Program-made: the position numbers and the translations under genes
Shown: piece after piece, positions 32,841-40,684 of the stretch
Position numbering within the stretch: position 1 is the stretch's first letter
Layout of the letters: the number at the start of each line of letters is the position of its first letter
Assembly: GCA_951812745.1 (NCBI GenBank)
Contig: OX638327.1
Location: forward strand, 1,601,914-1,665,913
Source of the DNA: an uncultured Nitrospirales bacterium
GTDB taxonomy: Bacteria; Nitrospirota; Nitrospiria; Nitrospirales; UBA8639
DNA length: 64,000 nucleotides
Direction of reading: 5' to 3'
Notes under the pieces: model-generated
The model's database searches: none
Told to the model about the DNA's origin: nothing
What the model saw: the letters and a program-made list of their open reading frames with translations, nothing else

Positions 32841-35224
32841 GGCGCGTGCCAAGCCTCTCGCACTTCCTCGACCGTCAGTAACGTCACACCCCACCGCTGG
32901 GCGAACCGGGTCAGGGCCGGCAACGCCAATGCCGCGGACCGGACGAGTTCGGGGTCCGAGAAAATCTCCCGGGTCGGACCATCCGCCACTATCGTGCCGC
33001 ATCGCATCAGCACGCATCGCGTCGCATAATTCGCGACGATCCCCATGTCATGGGTAATCACGATAATGGTGTGGCCCTGTCGATGCAGCGCGCGCATCAT
33101 ATTCATCATGCGAGCCGATTCCTCCGCGTCGAGCCCGGTGGTGGGCTCATCCACAATCAGGATTCGAGGCTTAGCGGCCAGGATGGACGCGACCGCCACG
33201 CGCTGCCGTTCACCTTTCGTCAGAGAAAACGGGTCCAGATCTTCGGCCCCGGTCAGACCGACCGCCTGCAATGCTTCCGTGACCCGGATTTCGCACTCAT
33301 CGGGTGAACATCCCGCATTCTCCGCGCCGAAGGCGATTTCCTTGCGTACGGTTTCCGCAAAAATCTGATGGTCGGGATTTTGAAAGACGTATCCGACGAG
33401 GGACGACAAGGCTCCGGTTCGTTGCGTATCGTTTCCAAGCACCAGCACGAGGCCTTCCGACGGCGACAGGAGCCCGTTGCATAATTTCGCCAGCGTGCTC
33501 TTGCCCGAACCATTCTGCCCGAGGATCGCCACGAATTCTCCGGCCCGAAACGACACGGAAACCCGGGAGAGTGCCGGAACGCCCGGCTGGTAATGCGCCG
33601 ACACATTGCTGAGCTCCAGGACGGTTGCAGAAGGTTTAGAGGGAACAACGCCTGAATCCTGCTCGTGCGACTGCGGCGCAACGATGCTCAGACCGAGGGT
33701 ATCCGCTGATTGCCACGCTTCTTCAACCGTCGCCGGCAAGGTGTGAGCGCCCCGTCCCTGAAAACATGCTGCCAATGGGTATGGATTCACGCCGTATCGT
33801 TCGGCCAGATCGGGACGACCGAGCAGTTCACGAGGGGTGCCCTGCCACACCAGTTCTCCCGCATCCAGCACACACACCCGGTCTGCTTCCATGAGGTCTT
33901 CGACGCCATGGCCGGCGATGACGATGGTGATCCCTTTGGCTTTCAGGTCTGCCAGGAGCCGAAGAAACTGCTGCCTGCCCACTGGGTCGAGATCGGTCAG
34001 CGGTTGGTCCATGACGATCACCTGCGGTTCCCGGACCAGGACCGAGGCCACCACCAGGCGCTGCCGTTGTCCACCCGACAGGGAAAAGGGGTCACGCCGT
34101 TCCAGGCCCGGCAACCCCACCAGGTCAAGGAGGCGTCGCACGTGCTCACGGAAGGACTCTTCGTCGGGGAAATCGTGCGTACCTCCCTGCGCTTCCAGGG
34201 CGCATCGAAGCTCCGCCTCCACGTTGGTCGAGACCAGTTGCGTTTCGAAATCCTGAAACACCATGCCGACGCGGTTCGCCTGTTGCCACACCGGGGCTTG
34301 CGTTGTGGGTTGTCCGTGTACCGTCACCGTGCCGGACCATTCGCCTTGAATGAACTGCGGCACCAGCCCATTCAAGGCATAACACAATGAGGACTTCCCT
34401 GAGCCGCTCCGTCCCATCAGCACGACCAATTCTCCGCGCGGGACGACCAGGGACACGTGTTTGAGCACGGGCTGCTCCGCATGCATCGGGCGAAACGTCA
34501 CGTCCTGAATGGAGACGGCAACGGACTCGGCGACCGCCGATTGTGACGACGACGCCGAGGGGGGCAGATCGCCTGAAGTGTCTTGCCTGTCCCTCTCCGC
34601 ACGGCCGGAAGCCAAATCACCGTAATACAGGTTCCATTGCTTGACCCGCGGATAGAGAAACAACAGCAGCGGCGGGCCGAGCAGCGTCGCCATCACCAGG
34701 TTGTTCAAAAAAATGGCGGGAAACAAGAGCCAAAACGGGAGGAGGCCCAACAGTTCCACGCCCCATCCGATCGTGGCGGCACACACCATGGACGCGCAGA
34801 CACAGACGATCACGTATTCCATGCCCTGCCTCCATGAACGCACCACGGGTTCCCGGCCCGACGACAACCAGCCCAGATTTCCCCACAACAGATACGGCAC
34901 GTACCCGTAGAGAAAATTTCCCAGAAACCCGAAGAGACTGGCCGGACCCAGCGTCCCGAAACAATCCCCGATCACGTTGCCGATCCCGGCCCCCCATGCC
35001 GCGGCCGGGCCGAAGAGCAGCGAACTGACGATGGGAATGACGTTGGCCGGTCTGAGTTCCACGAAGCCGGGGATGATCGGAATCCCCACCTTGAACGGAA
35101 TGAGGACGGCCGCATAAATGGCCGCAATTTGCGCGGATAAAACCAGCAGCCGGGTATCGCGCCAGACGTGCCGAAGTTCCCCGTACCACCGCCGCGGGTT
35201 CCAGCATGGGAGGGTGTTGTTCAT
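32837..35224 (-). CDS. ECF transporter S component fused to two ATPase domains (S-A-A')
   Basis: 795 residues. Residues 1 to about 200 are a membrane S component (IPGFVELRPANVIPIVSSLLFGP, GNVIGDCFGTLGPASLFGF). Then come two ATPase domains: A1 with Walker A GRSGSGKSS (271-279), LSGGQ (382-386) and Walker B VIVMDQP (Gln407 in place of the catalytic Glu); A2 with GQNGSGKST (569-577), a degenerate signature LTKGE (668-672) and intact Walker B LIVDEP (Glu693). One composite site is therefore degenerate and one canonical. The T component follows with overlap. The imported vitamin or other substrate is not evident; no riboswitch was recognised upstream. Confidence 0.9.
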   Translation of the reverse strand: MNNTLPCWNPRRWYGELRHVWRDTRLLVLSAQIAAIYAAVLIPFKVGIPIIPGFVELRPANVIPIVSSLLFGPAAAWGAGIGNVIGDCFGTLGPASLFGFLGNFLYGYVPYLLWGNLGWLSSGREPVVRSWRQGMEYVIVCVCASMVCAATIGWGVELLGLLPFWLLFPAIFLNNLVMATLLGPPLLLFLYPRVKQWNLYYGDLASGRAERDRQDTSGDLPPSASSSQSAVAESVAVSIQDVTFRPMHAEQPVLKHVSLVVPRGELVVLMGRSGSGKSSLCYALNGLVPQFIQGEWSGTVTVHGQPTTQAPVWQQANRVGMVFQDFETQLVSTNVEAELRCALEAQGGTHDFPDEESFREHVRRLLDLVGLPGLERRDPFSLSGGQRQRLVVASVLVREPQVIVMDQPLTDLDPVGRQQFLRLLADLKAKGITIVIAGHGVEDLMEADRVCVLDAGELVWQGTPRELLGRPDLAERYGVNPYPLAACFQGRGAHTLPATVEEAWQSADTLGLSIVAPQSHEQDSGVVPSKPSATVLELSNVSAHYQPGVPALSRVSVSFRAGEFVAILGQNGSGKSTLAKLCNGLLSPSEGLVLVLGNDTQRTGALSSLVGYVFQNPDHQIFAETVRKEIAFGAENAGCSPDECEIRVTEALQAVGLTGAEDLDPFSLTKGERQRVAVASILAAKPRILIVDEPTTGLDAEESARMMNMMRALHRQGHTIIVITHDMGIVANYATRCVLMRCGTIVADGPTREIFSDPELVRSAALALPALTRFAQRWGVTLLTVEEVREAWHAP

Positions 35225-35484
35225 TGGGGGTTAACTTCTAGAAGTCATGAACCGCGACCCCGGTTCGAGCGTGATTCCGTGTTTGCGCTCGGCGCGTCCA
35301 GTATCCACGTGAGCTTTCCTGTAGAGAGCGTGTTCAATGAAAGCCGTTTTATCGAGCTTTCTTCTTGTGTAAAATTGGCGGCAGATTTGGCATTATACGT
35401 CAGATCTAATCCCTGTTCCATGAATCGGCGAAAGAGGCAATGGCTGATCGTATCGGCCGTCACATAACGGGAAACCAAGGAATC

Positions 35485-35754
35485 ATGAGCACTCGTTCGA
35501 ACGCTTATTGGAAGGCTAATCTGCGGCTGATTGCCGTGTGCCTCACACTTTGGGGTGCGGTGTCCTATGGTTGCGGCATCCTCTTTGTCGAACAACTCAA
35601 TCACTTTTCTCTCGGCGGGTACAAGCTGGGCTTCTGGTTCGCGCAACAGGGTGCCATGTATGTGTTTGTCGCCCTGATTTTCTTCTACAACTGGCGCGTC
35701 TCCAAGCTGGATCAACGCTACCGGGCCGGGCGTCACGCACGGGACGGCGCATGA
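35485..35754 (+). CDS. Small subunit of a sodium:solute symporter (DUF4212)
   Basis: 89 residues from ATG 35485. Two membrane helices and the pattern YWKANLRLIAVCLTLW, LGFWFAQQGAMYVFVALIF are diagnostic of DUF4212 proteins, which always precede a large symporter subunit. Its stop overlaps the start of the symporter gene (ATGA), so the two are translationally coupled. An in-frame upstream ATG at 35440 is less likely. Confidence 0.9.
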   Translation: MSTRSNAYWKANLRLIAVCLTLWGAVSYGCGILFVEQLNHFSLGGYKLGFWFAQQGAMYVFVALIFFYNWRVSKLDQRYRAGRHARDGA

Positions 35755-37553
35755 GTCTACAGGATCTGACCGCGCTCGTCGTGGGATTCACGTTTGTGCT
35801 GTATATCGGGATTGCTTTCTGGACCCGCGCCAACAGCACCAGTGAGTTTTATATCGCCGGGAAACACGTCCCGCCCGTGGCCAACGGCATGGCCACCGCG
35901 GCCGACTGGATGTCCGCCGCGTCCTTTATCAGCATGGCGGGGCTGATCGCCTTTCTCGGGTATGAAGGCAGCATGTACCTCATGGGCTGGACCGGCGGGT
36001 ACGTGTTGCTGGCCATGCTGCTCGCGCCGTATTTGCGCAAGTTCGGCAAGTTTACCGTGCCGGAATTTATCGGCGAACGGTATGACTCGGATCTGGCCCG
36101 CTTCGTGGCCGCGCTGTGTCTCATCTTCATCTCCTTTACCTACGTGGCGGGACAAATGCGCGGGGTCGGCATCGTGTTTTCCCGTTTCCTCGAAGTGGAG
36201 ATCGACGTGGGTCTGGCCGTCGGGATGGGTATCGTGTTTATCTACGCCGTGCTCGGCGGCATGAAGGGCATTACCTACACGCAGGTGGCGCAATACTGCG
36301 TGTTGATCTTCGCCTATACCGTGCCCGCCGTGTTTATCTCCATGCAATTGACCGGCAACCCCGTCCCGCAGTTGGCCCTGGGGTCCACCATGGCGGACGG
36401 GTCCGGGTATCTCCTGCTGAAACTGGATCAGGTGCTCATGGATCTGGGGTTCAACGCCTATACGCACCCCTTCAACGACAGTTCCATGATCAACGTGCTG
36501 GCCATTACGTTTGCCCTGATGGCGGGGACCGCGGGCCTGCCCCACGTGATCGTGCGGTTTTTTACCGTGCCCCGCGTGGCCGATGCACGACGCTCCGCGG
36601 CATGGGCCCTGGTCTTTATCGCGCTGCTCTATACCGTCGCCCCCGCCGTCGGCGGGCTGGCGCGCTTGAATCTCATTACGACCGTCAACGGCCCCGATGG
36701 GACCGGCACCCCCTATGACACCATGCCGGACTGGTTTCGCACGTGGGAACACTCGGGTCTGATCGCCTGGTACGACCACAACCACGACGGCAAGGTCCAA
36801 CATGCCGCGGGCCGTGCCTTTGCCGGAGGCAAACCCGTCTTTGATCGTGAAGCCCGTGGCGAATCAGGCCAGCGCCTGGTCACGAATCCCGGTCCTGGCG
36901 ACGTGGCCGAGGGCGCGCCCTTTGCCAATGAAATCTACGTGGACCGGGACATCATGGTCCTTGCCAACCCGGAAATTGCCGGCCTGCCCGATTGGGTGAT
37001 TGCCCTGATTGCCGCCGGTGGCATTGCCGCGGCCCTGTCCACCGCCGCGGGCCTGTTACTGGTGATTTCCGTGGCCGTTTCCCACGACATCCTGAAAAGC
37101 ACCTTCGCGAAAAACCTGTCGGACAAACAGGAATTGACCGCCGGCCGCGTCGCCGCGGCCGTGTCCATTGGCATCGCGGGGTATCTCGGGTCCAATCCCC
37201 CGGCGTTCGTGGCCCAGGTGGTGGCGTTCGCCTTCGGGCTGGCCGCCTCGTCCCTGTTCCCGGTCATCCTGCTGGGCATCTTCAGTACGCGCATGAACAA
37301 ATGGGGTGCCATTGCCGGGATGCTGACGGGGCTCATCTTTACCATGGGATATATCATTTATTTCAAAGGCGTGTTTATCGCGCCCATGGCGGAGAACGTC
37401 CCGGCCAACTGGTTGCTCGGCATTTCGCCGGAAGGCATCGGCACGGTCGGCATGGTCCTGAACCTGTGCGTCGCCCTGACGGTCTCGCAATTCACCGCAC
37501 CACCGCCTGAAAAGATCAGGGCCTTGGTCGAACGCATCCGTCTGCCGGAATAA
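35751..37553 (+). CDS. Sodium:solute symporter, large subunit (VC_2705-type)
   Basis: 600 residues from ATG 35751, a multi-pass SSS-family transporter. SEFYIAGKHVPPVANGMATAADWMSAASF is the conserved first core region, followed by GYVLLAMLLAPYLRKFGKFTVPEFIGERY. The later GAIAGMLTGLIFT region and the loop rich in Asp/His near 340-400 fit the subfamily that pairs with DUF4212. Related symporters move acetate, lactate or other monocarboxylates with sodium. The substrate is not settled by sequence. Confidence 0.92.
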   Translation: MSLQDLTALVVGFTFVLYIGIAFWTRANSTSEFYIAGKHVPPVANGMATAADWMSAASFISMAGLIAFLGYEGSMYLMGWTGGYVLLAMLLAPYLRKFGKFTVPEFIGERYDSDLARFVAALCLIFISFTYVAGQMRGVGIVFSRFLEVEIDVGLAVGMGIVFIYAVLGGMKGITYTQVAQYCVLIFAYTVPAVFISMQLTGNPVPQLALGSTMADGSGYLLLKLDQVLMDLGFNAYTHPFNDSSMINVLAITFALMAGTAGLPHVIVRFFTVPRVADARRSAAWALVFIALLYTVAPAVGGLARLNLITTVNGPDGTGTPYDTMPDWFRTWEHSGLIAWYDHNHDGKVQHAAGRAFAGGKPVFDREARGESGQRLVTNPGPGDVAEGAPFANEIYVDRDIMVLANPEIAGLPDWVIALIAAGGIAAALSTAAGLLLVISVAVSHDILKSTFAKNLSDKQELTAGRVAAAVSIGIAGYLGSNPPAFVAQVVAFAFGLAASSLFPVILLGIFSTRMNKWGAIAGMLTGLIFTMGYIIYFKGVFIAPMAENVPANWLLGISPEGIGTVGMVLNLCVALTVSQFTAPPPEKIRALVERIRLPE

Positions 37554-37576
37554 AGGTGGTCGCCCCGTATATCCGC

Positions 37577-37616
37577 TTGACAATCCCTCATGTTAGTCAT
37601 AATGTTAGCTAACATT
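37577..37616 (+). promoter_or_regulatory. Promoter and palindromic operator of the Phd/VapC operon
   Basis: TTGACA (37577-37582), a 17-base spacer and TAATGT (37600-37605) form a good sigma-70 promoter. A perfect 16-base palindrome, AATGTTAGCTAACATT (37601-37616), overlaps the -10 box and start site, with a half site ATGTTAG at 37590-37596. This is the expected arrangement for autorepression by the antitoxin. Confidence 0.75.
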
Positions 37617-37633
37617 CCATCAAGGAGTCGGCG

Positions 37634-37867
37634 ATGGTCACAGTGAACGTTCATGAAGCGAAAACCAACCTGTCACGCCTGCTCGCGCAAGTCGAGGGCG
37701 GCGAAGAGGTGGTCATTGCGCGCAACGGGAAGCCGGTTGCCCAACTCGTGCTTGTCAAGAAACGAGGCAAGCGACAATTCGGCTCTATGAAAGGCCGGAT
37801 AAAAATCGACGACAGCTTCTTCGACCCCCTACCGGAAGAGGAATTGGCCGCTTGGGAAGGTCGTTGA
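37634..37867 (+). CDS. Phd/YefM-family antitoxin
   Basis: 77 residues. VNVHEAKTNLSRLLAQVEGGEEVVIARNGKPVAQLVLV is the standard antitoxin DNA-binding fold, with an acidic C-terminus (IDDSFFDPLPEEELAAWEG) that binds the toxin. It precedes a PIN toxin by three bases and has a strong ribosome binding site (CAAGGAG). A clean palindromic operator lies just upstream. Confidence 0.9.
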   Translation: MVTVNVHEAKTNLSRLLAQVEGGEEVVIARNGKPVAQLVLVKKRGKRQFGSMKGRIKIDDSFFDPLPEEELAAWEGR

Positions 37868-37870
37868 GCA

Positions 37871-38257
37871 TTGCAACTCCTCCTCGACACCCATACGTTC
37901 CTTTGGTGGTTTTCCGGGAGCAACCGCTTATCGTTTCCTGCCCGGGAGCAAATCGAGGACGACAGCAATGACGTTATGATCAGTGCGGCATCGGCCTGGG
38001 AGATCGCCACCAAACATCGGCTCGGCAAACTCCCTGAGGCGACGGCGCTCGCCCTCGACATTTCAGGAGCAATAGCCAGACAGGACTTCGAGGAACTGCC
38101 AATCACTGTCAAAGACGCAGCCCGCGCCGGCGCGTTGCAGGGTACCCTTCGCGACCCCTTCGACCGGATCCTGATAGCCCAGGCACTTGCGCGCGACCTC
38201 GTTCTCGTCTCGATTGAGACATTCTTCGATCAATACGGCGTTCGCCGGCTCTGGTGA
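37871..38257 (+). CDS. PIN-domain toxin (VapC family)
   Basis: 128 residues, starting at TTG 37871. The four PIN acidic residues are visible in LLLDTHTFLWW, SAASAWEIATKHRLG, LRDPFDRILIAQAL and the C-terminal ETFFDQYG. It is predicted to be a magnesium-dependent ribonuclease neutralized by the adjacent antitoxin. The pair is complete, unlike the one at 4641-5248. Confidence 0.9.
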   Translation: MQLLLDTHTFLWWFSGSNRLSFPAREQIEDDSNDVMISAASAWEIATKHRLGKLPEATALALDISGAIARQDFEELPITVKDAARAGALQGTLRDPFDRILIAQALARDLVLVSIETFFDQYGVRRLW

Positions 38258-38293
38258 TCCGGAGAATTCCCTTCAGAGCCTGAACAACTCTGA

Positions 38294-38427
38294 TTGTCGG
38301 GTTACGCCTGCGGCTAACCCGACCTACGGTTTCTCGTCAAACAGAAATTTTATTCGAGTTCCCTCTACGGTAATGGCCGGTCAGGTGTTTTTGACGCACC
38401 GGAAGCCGGCGTGGGCGTGGGGATAGT
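38294..38427. repeat. Duplicated egtB 3' end with repeat element, copy 1
   Basis: 134 bases matching 38443-38576 with a single visible difference (G/A). The segment contains the palindrome GTCGGGTTACGCC...GGCTAACCCGAC and the last 15 codons plus stop of the egtB-like gene. This copy is detached from the gene by a 15-base spacer. Confidence 0.9.
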
Positions 38428-38442
38428 AGCATTGACCGGAAG

Positions 38443-38576
38443 TTGTCGGGTTACGCCTACGGCTAACCCGACCTACGGTTTCTCGTCAAACAGAAATTTT
38501 ATTCGAGTTCCCTCTACGGTAATGGCCGGTCAGGTGTTTTTGACGCACCGGAAGCCGGCGTGGGCGTGGGGATAGT
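38443..38576. repeat. Duplicated egtB 3' end with repeat element, copy 2
   Basis: The gene-attached copy of the 134-base direct repeat. It covers the 3' end of the egtB-like gene and the adjacent palindrome. Confidence 0.9.
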
Positions 38577-39828
38577 CCTGGCGGAACCAATTCCGGAACG
38601 AACGACGCAACAGGCATGAGGCCGTGGTGGAGGCACCGCCTTTGACGATGAAATGGTCGTCGTCGAAGAAACGCGCGGAGTATCCGGGATAGGTGGGATA
38701 GGGTTCGAAGCCTTCGAATGGATGGAAGCGCGTCGCGGTCCATTCCCATCCGTTCCCGACTAATTGGGAAACCCCGAAGGCGCTGTCGCCTTGCGGATTG
38801 GCCGTGACCGGGATCGGATCCCAAAATCGAAAGTGAAAATTCCCGTGCACGCCGTTGGTGATCCGGTTTCCCCAAGGATAGGCACGCTCTTCGCCGTTTG
38901 GCGTCCCGTACGCCGCCCGATGAAATTGCGCTTCGGTCGGAAGCGAGAGGCCGGCCCATTGCGCATAGGCCTGCGCATGGCTCAGGGACACGTAGACGGG
39001 CCAATGCGGGGGAAGCGGCATTTCCTGGAACATCGTCAACAGGAACCAGCGCTCCCCGCGTTTGACCCAAAACGGGGGGACTGGACCGCCCTGTTCGACG
39101 AACGCTGTATATTGTTGATTGGTGATCTTGTATTTGCTGATTGCAAAGGCCGGCACGTCTTCCCGGTGTTCGCCGAATTCATTGTCCCAGCCGAACCCGT
39201 CACGACGGCCGAGCGTCGCCACGCCTTGGGGAACGTCGATCATGACGTGATCGGGGGGCGGACTTTCAGGCGGTGGTGACAAAGGCGGCGCATTTTTTAC
39301 GTCACGAGCCACGTGATGTAGCAGGTAGGCCGTGGTTTCGGCGTGCATCCACCGATGCTCGATCGCCATGCGCAGGACGGTTTCCGGAGCGTCTTCCAGT
39401 GCCGCATCAACCGATTCCCTCGCTCTGACGTTGTACTGCAGGATTTCTTTGAGCGAAGGCCAGTCCGAGGGCACGTCGGCCTGCTGCGAGCCCACCTCGG
39501 GATCGATGCCGGCCTCGAACAGTGAGTCAAACGTGTCGTGAAAGGAAGGCTGTCCCAATGCCCAGCGACAAATCTGGTTCCAATCAAACGCCTCCAAATG
39601 GCCGAGGTAAAACACGACGCGATGGCGTTCCGGGATGGGACGCTCATAGAGCGTCTCCGGTTGAAACCGGGAAAAGATGTGGTCGGTGCAGGCCCGCGCC
39701 GCGGATAATTCCTTTCGTATTTCGACTAAACGCGGCATAATTTCCGGCACGATCAGGTCCTTTTGCAATAAGGCGGGGTCCGCTTTCCCGTGTGACTCCC
39801 GTCGCAGGAGCGTAATGGCTTCTCTCAC
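38530..39828 (-). CDS. egtB: EgtB-type sulfoxide synthase (DinB_2 plus formylglycine-enzyme-like domain)
   Basis: 432 residues. The N-terminal DinB-like domain holds the predicted iron ligands: YLGHLEAFDWN and the HxxxHxE motif in HRWMHAET. The C-terminal formylglycine-generating-enzyme-like domain has LVGNGWEWTATRFHPF, YPGYSARFFD and LRRSFRNWFRQDYPHAHAGFRC. EgtB is a mononuclear non-haem iron enzyme that joins hercynine and a thiol in ergothioneine synthesis. It is divergent from an OpuC-type transporter, beyond which lie egtD and an egtE-like gene. A selenoneine-type role (SenA) is less likely because EgtD is present and selenium genes are not. Confidence 0.85.
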   Translation of the reverse strand: MREAITLLRRESHGKADPALLQKDLIVPEIMPRLVEIRKELSAARACTDHIFSRFQPETLYERPIPERHRVVFYLGHLEAFDWNQICRWALGQPSFHDTFDSLFEAGIDPEVGSQQADVPSDWPSLKEILQYNVRARESVDAALEDAPETVLRMAIEHRWMHAETTAYLLHHVARDVKNAPPLSPPPESPPPDHVMIDVPQGVATLGRRDGFGWDNEFGEHREDVPAFAISKYKITNQQYTAFVEQGGPVPPFWVKRGERWFLLTMFQEMPLPPHWPVYVSLSHAQAYAQWAGLSLPTEAQFHRAAYGTPNGEERAYPWGNRITNGVHGNFHFRFWDPIPVTANPQGDSAFGVSQLVGNGWEWTATRFHPFEGFEPYPTYPGYSARFFDDDHFIVKGGASTTASCLLRRSFRNWFRQDYPHAHAGFRCVKNT

Positions 39829-39880
39829 GCGGTCTTTTTTATTATATCCCTAGTCGGGCCTTGTCAAGAAGAAACGTTGA

Positions 39881-39927
39881 CCCCCTCACCCCAGCCCTCT
39901 CCCTCCAGGGGAGAGGGAGTTGGAGGG
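39881..39927. repeat. Dispersed palindromic repeat, family A, copy 5
   Basis: CCCCCTCACCCCAGCCCTCTCCC / GGGGAGAGGG. It lies between divergent egtB and the ABC transporter operon. Its right edge merges with the GGAGGG ribosome binding site of the ATPase gene. Confidence 0.75.
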
Positions 39928-39931
39928 AACG

Positions 39932-40684
39932 ATGAACCCATCCGCCCTGAGTATCCGCGACGTCAGCAAGGAGTTCAGCCCCGGCGTTCGTGTCCTCACG
40001 CACGTCGATCTCGAAGTGGTGCAAGGCGAAACCCTGATCCTGATCGGGGAAAGCGGGTCCGGGAAAACGACCTTGCTGCGGATGTTCAACGGGTTGACTC
40101 ATCCCAGTTCCGGAGAGGTTTGCATCCATGGCGAACCGATACAAGTCAAAGATCCCATCGATCTCCGTCGCCACGTCGGGTACGTGCAGCAGGACGCCGG
40201 GTTGCTGCCGCATTGGACCGTTGAGGAAAACGTTGGCCTCGTGGCGCTGTTGCTCGGATGGGAGCCCGAACGACGAACCAGCAGGGTGCATGAACTCCTG
40301 GACCTTGTGCAGCTTGACCCGCAACAATTTCGCGCGCGTTATCCCATTGAACTGTCCGGCGGGCAACGCCAACGCGTGGCCTTTGCCAGAGCCCTCGCGG
40401 CCGATCCCGCGATTGTCCTGCTGGATGAACCCTTTGGCGCGCTCGACGCGATTACCCGGCATGAACTCCAGCGTCAATTCCTGGGCCTGAAGCAACGTCT
40501 CAAGAAGACCATGGTCATGGTCACCCACGACGTCGATGAGGCGCTGCGGCTCGGCGACCGCATCGCGGTGTTGAAGGATGGACACCTCCTGCAGACCGGA
40601 ACCGCGACCGACCTTCTCAACGCTCCGGCCCACGACTACATTGTGCAATTGCTTCGCCATCGATCCCATGGAGACCACTCATGA
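39932..40684 (+). CDS. OpuC-type ABC transporter ATPase (quaternary amine / EgtV-like)
   Basis: 250 residues from ATG 39932. Walker A is GESGSGKTT, the signature LSGGQRQRVAFAR and Walker B VLLDEPFGALDA, followed by MVTHDVDEALRLGDR. The ATPase group is that of glycine-betaine/carnitine/choline importers; no CBS pair follows, so it is the short form. The stop overlaps the start of the permease gene by four bases. Location between egtB and egtD suggests a related betaine such as ergothioneine or hercynine as cargo. Confidence 0.92.
   Translation: MNPSALSIRDVSKEFSPGVRVLTHVDLEVVQGETLILIGESGSGKTTLLRMFNGLTHPSSGEVCIHGEPIQVKDPIDLRRHVGYVQQDAGLLPHWTVEENVGLVALLLGWEPERRTSRVHELLDLVQLDPQQFRARYPIELSGGQRQRVAFARALAADPAIVLLDEPFGALDAITRHELQRQFLGLKQRLKKTMVMVTHDVDEALRLGDRIAVLKDGHLLQTGTATDLLNAPAHDYIVQLLRHRSHGDHS

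Noticed and set aside
35225-35484. Vitamin riboswitch in front of the ECF transporter
   Set aside because: No cobalamin, thiamine, riboflavin or other conserved riboswitch box could be recognised on the reverse strand.
35757-36803. 348-codon reverse frame across the symporter gene
   Set aside because: Antisense to a strongly supported SSS-family transporter; His/Gly/Asp-rich low-complexity product without domains.
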